Below are positions 44,484 through 53,104 of a stretch of DNA of 64,000 nucleotides, one piece after another. Position 1 is the first letter of the stretch. Each line of letters starts with the position of its first letter. This stretch comes from Sporosarcina limicola (GTDB lineage: Bacteria > Bacillota > Bacilli > Bacillales_A > Planococcaceae), in the NCBI RefSeq assembly GCF_014873855.1, contig NZ_JADBEL010000002.1, forward strand, positions 199,307 through 263,306, in the 5' to 3' direction. The notes under the pieces were generated by a model that saw only the letters and a program-made list of their open reading frames with translations, was not told the DNA's origin and ran no database searches. A program made the translations under genes and the position numbers.

Positions 44484-45401
44484 TTAGATGAATAGCGAGA
44501 AAATGATTATTGAGACAAACAGGATGGTCATGTAATTCAATGAATAGATGAACATCGTCTTCGCCCATTTCAAATCATCTTTCGTTTTAAATCCTTTTAG
44601 TGCAAAGTAAAGCCAACCGATATTCAAAGCGGTTGCCAGTAAAAGGAAGCCTACCCCAAGTTCAGTAAGAAGAAACGGTAGTGGGAATAAAAACAGTACC
44701 CATGCTAACATTGACTTCTTCGTTCTTGCAAATCCCTTTACAACAGGAAGCATGGGTATGTTTGCTGCACGGTATTCCTCTGTTAGACGCATGGCAAGCG
44801 CATAAAAATGCGGCGGTTGCCATATGAACATAATTAGGAATAGTGCCCAAGCACCCGCTCCAAGTGCAGGTTCGACTGCGGCCCAACCGATTAGCGGCGG
44901 AATAGCTCCGGAAATACTCCCGACAATCGTATTACTGACGTATCTACGTTTGGACCACATCGAATAGAGTACAACATAACTGAATACTCCAGCAAGCCCC
45001 CAAAGGCCAGCTGCTGTGGATGCTGAGAATAGCAGAATTTCACCTACAACGATAAAAGTGAGCGCAAGTGCCAATACAGCCGGTGCTTTGAATCGTCCTG
45101 TGACTGTGGGTCTCAACTTCGTTCGCGTCATTACTGGATCAATATCACAATCAATCAAATTATTGAGTGCCGCAGAGCCTGCAATAATCAGACCCGACCC
45201 TACAAGGGCGTACAGAAGCAAATCAATATTTTGTAGAAAGCTCTTGTCGGTAAATTGAAACGCCAAAAACAAACCAGTAAACGTCGTAATCATATTCGAA
45301 TTGACAATACCAATTTTTATGAGTGCAAGAAAGTCCTTGAACACAGATGTCGATACAATTTCTGGTTTGACGGGTGTTGAAATTGTAGAGCCGTTTGACA
45401 T
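44484..45401 (-). CDS. ctaB: Protohaem IX farnesyltransferase (haem O synthase)
   Basis: 305-residue UbiA-family enzyme with nine membrane helices that adds a farnesyl group to haem B. First aspartate-rich motif NNLIDCDIDPVMTRT near 121-135; second region WQPPHFYALAMRLTEEYRAA near 194-213. It lies 97 bases before ctaC and is divergent from ctaA, which makes haem A from its product. Confidence 0.95.
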   Translation of the reverse strand: MSNGSTISTPVKPEIVSTSVFKDFLALIKIGIVNSNMITTFTGLFLAFQFTDKSFLQNIDLLLYALVGSGLIIAGSAALNNLIDCDIDPVMTRTKLRPTVTGRFKAPAVLALALTFIVVGEILLFSASTAAGLWGLAGVFSYVVLYSMWSKRRYVSNTIVGSISGAIPPLIGWAAVEPALGAGAWALFLIMFIWQPPHFYALAMRLTEEYRAANIPMLPVVKGFARTKKSMLAWVLFLFPLPFLLTELGVGFLLLATALNIGWLYFALKGFKTKDDLKWAKTMFIYSLNYMTILFVSIIIFSLFI

Positions 45402-45728
45402 GTTACCCCTCCTTTCAAAGTTGTTTGCGAAGACCTCTATACTTCACTATATCGAAATTCGGGTATAATTTCTATACATAAACAAAATTTCTCCAAATTC
45501 CGTTGGGCATCGAAACAATTTATTCTGTAGCTCTTATCTATAGTAAATCATTTCAGTATGCCTTTTGTGAAGTTAAAGCGTCTTTTTTATGAACAATTTG
45601 TGAAAACAGCAACTCCTTAACCATTTTTAACCGTTCTCCATTGTTTTTTCACCTTTTTTTCGTTATCATCGAAATGGCAGGGATCATCTATACTGGATGG
45701 TCATCATTAAAAAAGTAGGTGTCTTTTT
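45402..45728. other. ctaB-ctaA divergent control region (327 bp)
   Basis: AT-rich, no ORF of note. It holds ResD-like sites (45564-45605) and a TATACT box (45689-45694) 35 bases before ctaA with no good -35, as expected for an activated promoter. I found no convincing ctaB promoter or riboswitch. Confidence 0.5.
45564..45605 (+). promoter_or_regulatory. ResD-like binding sites upstream of ctaA
   Basis: TTTGTGAAG (45564-45572) and TTTGTGAAA (45597-45605) match the ResD consensus TTTGTGAAT at 8 of 9 bases; TTTATGAAC (45586-45594) is a weaker copy. Their starts are 22 and 11 bases apart, so all face the same side of the helix. ctaA is ResD-activated in B. subtilis. Confidence 0.5.
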
Positions 45729-46640
45729 TTGCGATATAATAAATATCTAAAATGGTTCGCAGTTGCTTCTACGATAGGAATGCTTCTAATCCTACTCGGA
45801 GGAGCCCTCGTTTCGAAGACGGATAGCGGTTTAGGATGTGGTAGACACTGGCCTGGATGTAATGGACAACTCATCCCCGATGTGATTACTCCTGAAGTAC
45901 TGATTGAATTCTCCCATCGGCTGGTTACTGGAGCGGTTGGAATCCTGATTGTCGTACTTGCTGTCTGGTCATGGAAAGCAATTGGTCATATAAGGGAAAC
46001 AAAATTCCTTTCCTTCATGGCAGTATTCTTCCTTATTTTACAAGCGTTAATTGGTGCTGCCCAAGTACTATGGGGGCAAGGTGATTTCATACTTGCACTT
46101 CATTTCGGAATTTCACTTATCTCGTTCTCAGCGGTCCTTTTATTGACACTTCTTATTTTTGAAGTGGACCAAAAATTTGATGCAGATAATCTACGGGTAG
46201 GAACGACATTAAAATGGCATACAATTGGCGTATCAATTTATTCTTATTTAGTCGTTTACACCGGCGCTCTCGTTCGCCACACAGAATCAGGACTCGCTTG
46301 TGGGTCTTGGCCATTATGTAGAAACGACTCGTTTGAACTACCGAAAAATATGTATGAATGGGTGCAGATGGGCCATCGCACAGCTGCGGCTTTAATCATC
46401 GTGTGGCTTGGTATCATCATGATTCACGCCATCCGGAATTATAAAGAACAGCGTGTCATCTACTGGGGATGGATCATCGCCTTCACATTAGTGGTGCTTC
46501 AAGCAACGACAGGTATGATAGTCGTTTTTACACTCCTCAATCTGTATGTCGCACTGCTTCATTCGTTGTTCGTTACATTACTGTTTGGTCTATTGACATA
46601 TATGATTCTACTTGTTTCGAGAGGCAAACAAACGAAATAA
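45729..46640 (+). CDS. ctaA: Haem A synthase
   Basis: 303 residues, eight membrane helices in two similar halves. It oxidises the C8 methyl of haem O. First half: GGALVSKTDSGLGCGRHWPGC with the loop cysteine pair; histidines in EFSHRLVTGA and ALHFGISL; second half: TESGLACGSWPLC, MGHRTAAAL and LLHSLFV. TTG start with a weak AGGTG about 9 bases upstream. Divergent from ctaB. Confidence 0.94.
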   Translation: MRYNKYLKWFAVASTIGMLLILLGGALVSKTDSGLGCGRHWPGCNGQLIPDVITPEVLIEFSHRLVTGAVGILIVVLAVWSWKAIGHIRETKFLSFMAVFFLILQALIGAAQVLWGQGDFILALHFGISLISFSAVLLLTLLIFEVDQKFDADNLRVGTTLKWHTIGVSIYSYLVVYTGALVRHTESGLACGSWPLCRNDSFELPKNMYEWVQMGHRTAAALIIVWLGIIMIHAIRNYKEQRVIYWGWIIAFTLVVLQATTGMIVVFTLLNLYVALLHSLFVTLLFGLLTYMILLVSRGKQTK

Positions 46641-46670
46641 AGTGTGAGGGTTATCCTTTCTAAATTTATC

Positions 46671-46718
46671 AGAATACAAAAAGCACTCAGGTTTCCCCTT
46701 GAGTGCTTTTTGTATTCT
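46671..46718. terminator. Bidirectional terminator between ctaA and pyc
   Basis: Very long stem of about 20 bp (AGAATACAAAAAGCACTCA with complement) around a short loop, with the internal A and T runs serving both directions. Confidence 0.9.
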
Positions 46719-46720
46719 AA

Positions 46721-49700
46721 TTAACGTTCCAGTTCAATAAGTAAATCGCCTGTCGCAATCGATTCTCCTGCTGAGACATAAATCTCTTTTACAACACCAT
46801 CATATGGCGCTTGAATCGTTGTTTCCATTTTCATGGCTTCCGTGATGAGTAAGTGTTCGCCCCTTTTCACTTTCGCCCCTTTGGATATCGCAACTTTCAA
46901 AACAGTACCCGGCATCGTTGCGGCAATATGGCCTTCATTTGAAAGATCTGCTTTTTGTTTCCTAACCGTTACGGATTCCACACTCATATCTTCTATAATT
47001 ACTTCACGTGGCTGGCCGTTCATCTCAAAATAGATTACTCTTGTTGCATCTGATTGAGGTTCACCAATTGACACAAGTTTCACAATCAACGTCTTCCCTT
47101 TTTCAATTTCCACTTCAATCTCTTCACCAAGTCGCATTCCATAAAGAAACTCAGGTGTGTCGATGACTGATACATCACCGAATTGTTTATTCGTTTGTGA
47201 ATACTCTTCAAAGACTTTAGGATAAAGTGCATTCGAAAGTACTTCATGGCTTGTAACTGGACGTTCTAATTTGGCACTCAACGCATCACTCATTTTCTTG
47301 AAATCGACGTCCTCTAATAACTCACCAGGTCGAACGATAATTGCTTTGCGCTCTTTCAAAATCACTTTCTGTAATTCTTCCGGGAATCCACCATAAGGTT
47401 GGCCGATATATCCTTCGAAAAATTCAATAACTGATTCTGGGAAATCAATCGACTTGCCACGGATAAGGACTGATTTTTCATCCAGTTCATTTTGCACCAA
47501 AAATAAAGCCATATCCCCGACCACTTTGGATGAAGGTGTCACCTTTACAACATCACCAAATAGCAAGTTGACACGAGAATACATGCCCTTGACATCTTCC
47601 CAGCGTTCCCCTAAACCTACCGCTTTCGCCTGCTGTTGTAAATTGGAATATTGCCCACCCGGCATTTCATGGACATAAATTTCCGAATGTGGACTCATCA
47701 TGCCACTTTCGAAATGCTGGTAGTACTTTCGGACATCCTCCCAATAATACGATAAATCTTCGAATGACTTGACGTCTGCACGCACATTACGCTTACCGCC
47801 TTGTAGCGCATAGTAGAGCGAGCTTGCTGAAGGTTGTGAAGTTAGACCCGCCATAGATCCGAGGGCAGTGTCTACGATGTCCACACCCGCTTCAACCGCT
47901 TTTGCATACATGTATATACCATTACCGCTTGTATCATGCGAATGCAAATGGATCGGCAAATCAACCGTATCCTTTAATTCTGAAATAAGTCGGTATGCGG
48001 CTTCTGGCTTCAAAAGACCTGCCATATCTTTGATGGCAAGAATATGAGCTCCGGCTGATTCAAGCTCTTTCGCCATTTCTTTATAATAATTTACTGTGTA
48101 TTTCGCACGCGAATCGTCAAGGATATCTCCCGTATAGCAAATTGCTGCTTCCGCAACCTTCCCTGCTTCGCGTGTCGCATCTATCGCAACTTCCATTCCT
48201 TTAATCCAGTTCAGACTATCGAATATCCGGAATACATCGATACCTGCATCCGCTGATTCTTTAATAAATTTACGAATAACATTGTCGGGATAATTGGTGT
48301 AACCGACTGCATTCGCACCACGAAACAACATTTGGAATAAAACATTCGGGATTTGTTCACGTAATTTTAACAGCCTGTCCCATGGGCTTTCTTTTAGAAA
48401 TCTATAGGCTACATCAAATGTCGCCCCGCCCCACATTTCATAAGAAAACAGATCCGGCATAAGCCTTGCTGATTCAGAAGCAATTGAAGTCATATCAGAT
48501 GTACGGACACGTGTAGCTAATAAGGATTGGTGCGCGTCCCGGAATGTCGTATCCGTTAAAAGTACATCCTTTTGCTCTTTAATCCATTGAACAAGACCCT
48601 CTGCTCCTCGCGTATCCAATATTTGCTTCGTTCCAGGAGCAGGTTGTGTGAGAAGGTCGACTGACGGTTTTCTTATGGAATGGAATAGCGGTTTTGATTG
48701 TTTTCCGATGCCAGGAAATCCATTAATGGTTACGTTGCCGAGATAATTCAGTATTTTTGTTCCACGGTCTTTTCGCTCTGGGAATAGGAATAGTTCCGGT
48801 GTCGAATCAATAAAACCAGTATTATAATTCCCCGTAAGGAAGTTGTTATGTTTCACGACATTTTCAAGAAACGGAATATTCGTCTTAATTCCCCTGATTC
48901 TAAATTCTTGTAAGTTTCTGTCCATTTTAGCCGCAGCTTCACGGAACGTCATTCCCCAAGTAGAAACCTTAACAAGCAAAGAATCATAATAGGGTGTAAT
49001 TACAGCTCCTTGGAAACCATTTCCTGCGTCAAGACGGACACCAAAGCCCCCACCAGAACGATAGACCATCAATTTCCCTGTGTCAGGCATAAAGTCGTTT
49101 AACGGGTCTTCCGTCGTTACACGCGATTGGATTGCATAGCCAAATAGCGGTATTTTATCTTGTGATGGAATACTTGCTTCGCTTTTATGAAGGTTTTGTC
49201 CATCCGCAATATGAATTTGTGCATGGACAATATCAATACCCGTCACCATTTCGGTGATTGTATGCTCCACTTGGATACGCGGATTCACTTCGATGAAATA
49301 GAAACGACCATCGGATACAAGGAATTCAACTGTTCCTGCATTGATATAGCCGACTTTCTTCATTATTTTCACTGCTGCGTCACAAATCTGTTCACGTAGT
49401 CCCTCTTCAAGTGAAATCGAAGGAGCAATTTCAACGACTTTCTGATGGCGACGTTGAATTGAACAATCACGCTCATACAAATGGATGACGTTACCGTGCG
49501 TATCTCCAAGAATTTGGACTTCTATATGTTTCGGTTTATTAATGTATTTCTCAACATACACTTCGTCTGACCCGAAAGCAGATTTCGCTTCTGACCTTGC
49601 ACGTTCGTACGCTTCCATCACTTCATCTGGGGAATTGACGATTCGCATTCCACGTCCGCCACCACCAAGTGATGCTTTAATGATAATCGGATAACTAACA

Positions 49701-50158
49701 GATTCACCAAATTTTGCAATTTCTTCGACCGTAGTTACTGGACCGTCACTACCAGGTATCACTGGGATCTCCGCTTTGATTGCCTGCTCACGGGCTTTTA
49801 CTTTATCCCCGAACATGTCAAGATGCTTCGAAGTTGGCCCGATGAATAGTATTCCTTCTTCTTCGAGACGTCGTGCGAAATCTACGTTTTCAGCAAGAAA
49901 TCCGTAACCAGGGTGTACTGCATTTGCCCCCGAGTCTTTCGCAAGTGCAATTATTCCTTCAATATCAAGGTAAGCGTCAATCGGCTTCTTACCTTCCCCC
50001 ACGAGATAGGACTCATCTGCCTTGTATCGATGGAATGATCCACTATCTTCCGTTGAATAAATTCCGACAGTAGGGATATTCAACTCGGTACAAGCACGAA
50101 AAATACGAATTGCAATTTCCCCACGGTTAGCTACAAGGATTTTCTTAATATTTTCCAT
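46721..50158 (-). CDS. pyc: Pyruvate carboxylase
   Basis: 1145-residue single-chain enzyme that carboxylates pyruvate to oxaloacetate. Biotin carboxylase at about 1-455 (KASLGGGGRGMR, EVNPRIQVEHTITE), carboxyltransferase at about 530-1000 (TDTTFRDAHQSLLATRVRT near 535; metal-binding HLHSHDTSGN), biotin carrier at the end with lysine K1110 in EAMKME. ATG at 50158 has AAAGGAAG upstream and overlaps the ftsW stop (TGATG), so the two are translationally linked. Confidence 0.97.
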   Translation of the reverse strand: MENIKKILVANRGEIAIRIFRACTELNIPTVGIYSTEDSGSFHRYKADESYLVGEGKKPIDAYLDIEGIIALAKDSGANAVHPGYGFLAENVDFARRLEEEGILFIGPTSKHLDMFGDKVKAREQAIKAEIPVIPGSDGPVTTVEEIAKFGESVSYPIIIKASLGGGGRGMRIVNSPDEVMEAYERARSEAKSAFGSDEVYVEKYINKPKHIEVQILGDTHGNVIHLYERDCSIQRRHQKVVEIAPSISLEEGLREQICDAAVKIMKKVGYINAGTVEFLVSDGRFYFIEVNPRIQVEHTITEMVTGIDIVHAQIHIADGQNLHKSEASIPSQDKIPLFGYAIQSRVTTEDPLNDFMPDTGKLMVYRSGGGFGVRLDAGNGFQGAVITPYYDSLLVKVSTWGMTFREAAAKMDRNLQEFRIRGIKTNIPFLENVVKHNNFLTGNYNTGFIDSTPELFLFPERKDRGTKILNYLGNVTINGFPGIGKQSKPLFHSIRKPSVDLLTQPAPGTKQILDTRGAEGLVQWIKEQKDVLLTDTTFRDAHQSLLATRVRTSDMTSIASESARLMPDLFSYEMWGGATFDVAYRFLKESPWDRLLKLREQIPNVLFQMLFRGANAVGYTNYPDNVIRKFIKESADAGIDVFRIFDSLNWIKGMEVAIDATREAGKVAEAAICYTGDILDDSRAKYTVNYYKEMAKELESAGAHILAIKDMAGLLKPEAAYRLISELKDTVDLPIHLHSHDTSGNGIYMYAKAVEAGVDIVDTALGSMAGLTSQPSASSLYYALQGGKRNVRADVKSFEDLSYYWEDVRKYYQHFESGMMSPHSEIYVHEMPGGQYSNLQQQAKAVGLGERWEDVKGMYSRVNLLFGDVVKVTPSSKVVGDMALFLVQNELDEKSVLIRGKSIDFPESVIEFFEGYIGQPYGGFPEELQKVILKERKAIIVRPGELLEDVDFKKMSDALSAKLERPVTSHEVLSNALYPKVFEEYSQTNKQFGDVSVIDTPEFLYGMRLGEEIEVEIEKGKTLIVKLVSIGEPQSDATRVIYFEMNGQPREVIIEDMSVESVTVRKQKADLSNEGHIAATMPGTVLKVAISKGAKVKRGEHLLITEAMKMETTIQAPYDGVVKEIYVSAGESIATGDLLIELER

Positions 50159-51342
50159 CACAAGGCACTTCCTTTTCTATTTGATTTTTCATATTTCACG
50201 AACATTGATACATTCATCAATATTCCTAACGCTAACGATAGCAGAATGACAGACGTTCCGCCATAACTAATAAACGGCAAAGGAACACCTGTAAGAGGAA
50301 TAAGACCTGTTAACCCTCCTAAATTGACGAATGTTTGGATGCCAATTACACTGCCAATCCCAGCCGCAAGCATACGTGCATGTGGATCTTTTGCATGCAG
50401 TGCAATTGATAATGCTCTTAAGACGATAAAACCTAAACCGCCTATAACAATAATGACACCCAACAAACCTAGTTCTTCCGATATGACCGCCATAATTACA
50501 TCCGTATGGGGTTCAGGCAAATAACCCATCTTTTGAATTGAATTCCCAAGACCTAGACCTTTCAGTCCCCCAGTCCCAATAGCTATGTACCCATTCGCTA
50601 TTTGGTAACCTGAACCTAGTGCGTAGTCGAATGGATTCAAAAATGCCAATAATCGACCTTGACGCCCCGGCGTCATAACAGTATCCCAAGCAAAATAAAG
50701 GATAATCACAACAGGAATAAGAGCCACCGTAACAACACCACTCATCTTTAAGAAGGTTCGTTTCTTAATGCCACTTGCTGCCAGAACAGAGAGGGCTGCC
50801 ATGACGATAATGAATGATGTACCGATATCCGTTTCCAACATTATTGAGCCGACTGCTAGAACAAGAATTCCGATAGGTGGTGCAATCGATTGGTTAATAT
50901 TATCAATCGTTCCCGCTTCGTATTTCTTTGCGAATACACTAGCGAAATAAATGATAATCACAAGTTTCGCAATTTCGGATGGCTGAATACTACCTCCGAT
51001 TGAAAGTTTGATCCAACTTTGTGCTCCTACCGATTCCCCATATCCAATAAAATGAACAAGGATTAGAAGTGTAAACATCGCAATGATTCCAGCAACCATT
51101 AAGCCTTTTCTTTTATAATTTTTATAAGGGAAAAATGCACCTATTAAAAAAGCGGGAATAGCAACCATAAGATTCCTTATCTGAAGGATATAAAAATGAT
51201 CCGGCTTATACTTATATTTTCCGACAGCCATAGCCATACTAGAGCTATAAATCATAACGAGACCAAATAGAATAAGCATAAGGTATACAAAGAATAGCGG
51301 GAAATCAAAGTAGCGAAATAAACGCTTAATATATAACTTCAC
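50158..51342 (-). CDS. ftsW: SEDS-family septal peptidoglycan polymerase FtsW
   Basis: 394 residues, ten membrane helices. SEDS motifs SIGGSIQPSEIAKLVIIIYF, the LETDIGTS loop aspartate, YLPEPHTDVIMAVISEELG and PFISYGGTSV are intact. It polymerises glycan strands with PBP2B at the septum. Its position before pyc matches B. subtilis ylaO (ftsW), so it is called FtsW, while the homologue in the division cluster is called SpoVE. GTG start with AGAGG upstream. Confidence 0.88.
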   Translation of the reverse strand: MKLYIKRLFRYFDFPLFFVYLMLILFGLVMIYSSSMAMAVGKYKYKPDHFYILQIRNLMVAIPAFLIGAFFPYKNYKRKGLMVAGIIAMFTLLILVHFIGYGESVGAQSWIKLSIGGSIQPSEIAKLVIIIYFASVFAKKYEAGTIDNINQSIAPPIGILVLAVGSIMLETDIGTSFIIVMAALSVLAASGIKKRTFLKMSGVVTVALIPVVIILYFAWDTVMTPGRQGRLLAFLNPFDYALGSGYQIANGYIAIGTGGLKGLGLGNSIQKMGYLPEPHTDVIMAVISEELGLLGVIIVIGGLGFIVLRALSIALHAKDPHARMLAAGIGSVIGIQTFVNLGGLTGLIPLTGVPLPFISYGGTSVILLSLALGILMNVSMFVKYEKSNRKGSAL

Positions 51343-51365
51343 AAAATTACCTCTTTTTCATTAAA

Positions 51366-51395
51366 CAAAAAACTCAAACTTTTATGAGTTTGAGT
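51366..51395 (-). terminator. Terminator after ylaN
   Basis: 9-bp perfect stem ACTCAAACT/AGTTTGAGT with T run on the minus strand, between ylaN and ftsW. Confidence 0.75.
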
Positions 51396-51402
51396 CTTTC
51401 GC

Positions 51403-51684
51403 TTATTTTGTGGTATATAATTCATGCAAAACCGTCATTTCTTTCTCAAGTATAGAAAGGATTTCATTTCCTTTAATACGGTCTACTAGACCCAACTTTA
51501 CTGCGAAATCAATTTCACGGGAAAGACCATACATTTGCGTGTCCAATACTTCTTCATATAACGGACATTGCGGCATCGTCAAGTGATCCATCTGCACTTT
51601 AATAAGTTGTCCGATCTTATCGGCATCAGCTTGAAGCTGCTTCATTGCCTTTTCCTGATATGTTACCTGTAATTCTATCTCCAT
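51403..51684 (-). CDS. ylaN: DUF1507 family protein YlaN
   Basis: 93 residues, helical, highly conserved in Bacillales. YlaN has been tied to iron homeostasis and Fur function in B. subtilis and S. aureus. Matches: [20 protein letters not shown] near 26-45, [19 protein letters not shown] precedes the ATG. It lies upstream of ftsW in the same direction. Confidence 0.92.
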   Translation of the reverse strand: MEIELQVTYQEKAMKQLQADADKIGQLIKVQMDHLTMPQCPLYEEVLDTQMYGLSREIDFAVKLGLVDRIKGNEILSILEKEMTVLHELYTTK

Positions 51685-51866
51685 GAGGACGCCCCCATCA
51701 ATCGTTTTTCTATCATGGTTATCATGAATAAATTGTATCTTTTGATCCGCGAAAATGCAAGTGTTTCCCCTTTAATATAACCCATCAGATGAGAAAAGCT
51801 TTTCCTAAAGACCTCAAAGCGTTATACTGAGTAGAAAAGATTGTTTATACGTAGGGGGTTATGAAT

Positions 51867-52367
51867 TTGGAATCTATCATTCCAATCAAAGGTAATGTTC
51901 GTTTTAAGATTACACTTGATCCTAGTGTCTGGATTTTTGACGATCGTAAAATCGACTTAAAGACATACTTCACTGAACAACGTGTCGAAAAGGATGAGCT
52001 TGAAGAGTATAAAAGAAATATGGGACAACATTGGTCGCGAGAAATCATGGAGGGCGCAACTTTTCCACCAACTTTGAAAACCGAGAAGAAGTTTGAAAAA
52101 ACAAAAATCCTTACCGGTACATTTGGAATCTTTTTAAAACATTTCTTAAAAAATGCGGAGCCCACCGAAGATGCCAAGACGCTATCATTTGAATCGTCTA
52201 CCGGGGACAACTATACATTCCCCATCACAAGTGCTGATGAGTTCATTTTCAAATACAGTGACGAAGGTAAGCCGCTTCTTGAAGATGGTCCAGTTCACAT
52301 CCTCTTCAAAGACGGTTCAAACGCCACCAATCCAATACGCAATATCATTGCAATTAGAGTCGACTGA
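51867..52367 (+). CDS. ylaL: YlaL-like conserved protein
   Basis: About 166 residues, soluble. No catalytic motif is visible; relatives are sometimes labelled peptidyl-prolyl isomerase on weak grounds. Conserved stretch WSREIMEGATFPPTLKTEKK near 55-74. TTG at 51867 has GGGGG 8 bases upstream, better than ATG at 51861, which is only 2 bases from it. ylaI follows 12 bases on. The ylaL name rests on position and size. Confidence 0.6.
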   Translation: MESIIPIKGNVRFKITLDPSVWIFDDRKIDLKTYFTEQRVEKDELEEYKRNMGQHWSREIMEGATFPPTLKTEKKFEKTKILTGTFGIFLKHFLKNAEPTEDAKTLSFESSTGDNYTFPITSADEFIFKYSDEGKPLLEDGPVHILFKDGSNATNPIRNIIAIRVD

Positions 52368-52379
52368 AGGAGGGTTTCA

Positions 52380-52583
52380 ATGCGTGTCAAATGTGTCATC
52401 TGTGATGAAATCGGAAAATTGCCGGACGATGCACCTCTAGCGAAAAAATTGAGGAACCGTCCAATCCACACCTTCATGTGCGAACAATGTAACAATCGAA
52501 TCACCGAGAAAACAATCGCTCGTATCGCAACAGGAAACTTTATTTTCCATCGTACTTCACACCCGATTGAGAAAGATTTTTAA
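52380..52583 (+). CDS. ylaI: Zinc-ribbon protein YlaI (DUF2197)
   Basis: 67 residues with two cysteine pairs (CVIC at 5-8 and CEQC at 34-37) that probably bind zinc. Unknown function. GAAGGAGG lies 7 bases before the ATG. Co-directional with ylaL and followed by a terminator. Confidence 0.9.
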   Translation: MRVKCVICDEIGKLPDDAPLAKKLRNRPIHTFMCEQCNNRITEKTIARIATGNFIFHRTSHPIEKDF

Positions 52584-52594
52584 TCTATTGAAAA

Positions 52595-52627
52595 AAGGAC
52601 TCCATTGCGTTATGCAACGGAGTCTTC
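52595..52627. terminator. Bidirectional terminator between ylaI and ylaH
   Basis: Stem GGACTCCATTGC with TGCAACGGAGTCTT (one G-T pair and one mismatch), 4-base loop. Its right arm lies inside the last codons of ylaH, so the hairpin overlaps coding sequence. Confidence 0.75.
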
Positions 52628-52942
52628 TTTATGTTCATTCATCCTTCGGACACGATAGATTATCAAAATAAGCGCCGCAACGATAAGTCCTTCTACGACC
52701 GGTAAGAATAAAGCAAGAAAAGTTAAAATCAGACAGCCAAGAAAAAGAAAAGTGTAAATCACTACGTTTTGTAATGACCTTAGTTTTTTCGCAAATCCAA
52801 GTTTGTAAACGATAGCCGCCATTAGGAAGACGAGCGCGAAAAGTACGTAACCAGCAATTTCCTTGGTCGGCATTACATTGTATATTAAATTTGCAATTCC
52901 AGACATGCGATTTAATACAAACTCCGTATCCACAGCACCCAT
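52610..52942 (-). CDS. ylaH: YlaH-like membrane protein
   Basis: 110 residues with three hydrophobic segments (about 28-48, 58-78, 80-97). No known function. Position beside typA and ylaI matches B. subtilis ylaH. AAGGGATG precedes the ATG. The final codons form half of a terminator stem. Confidence 0.85.
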   Translation of the reverse strand: MGAVDTEFVLNRMSGIANLIYNVMPTKEIAGYVLFALVFLMAAIVYKLGFAKKLRSLQNVVIYTFLFLGCLILTFLALFLPVVEGLIVAALILIIYRVRRMNEHKEDSVA

Positions 52943-53003
52943 TCAACACATCCCTTTCCTTACCCTGTTTCTTGCCACGCACTATAACCGAACTACGCTT
53001 AGG

Positions 53004-53060
53004 GGCATAAGCCTGCCCCGATATGTGGCTAAAAAGTCACATATCGGTTCGTCTTATGCC
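53004..53060. repeat. Diverged type-B-like palindromic repeat downstream of typA
   Basis: Nested inverted repeat: GGCATAAG (53004-53011) with CTTATGCC (53053-53060), and CCGATATGTG (53018-53027) with CACATATCGG (53038-53047), loop GCTAAAAAGT. On the minus strand it reads CACAGGCATAAGACG ... GGCTTATGCCCC, close to the type B units at 39989 and 40258. It probably also ends typA transcription. Confidence 0.6.
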
Positions 53061-53104
53061 TGTGGCGTCTGTTCATTTAACTTTTACTTTCCTAATTCCG
53101 AGAT

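Noticed and set aside
51845..52210. 121-codon open frame opposite ylaL
   Set aside because: No ribosome site or recognisable protein; ylaL on the other strand has a good start and family-like sequence.
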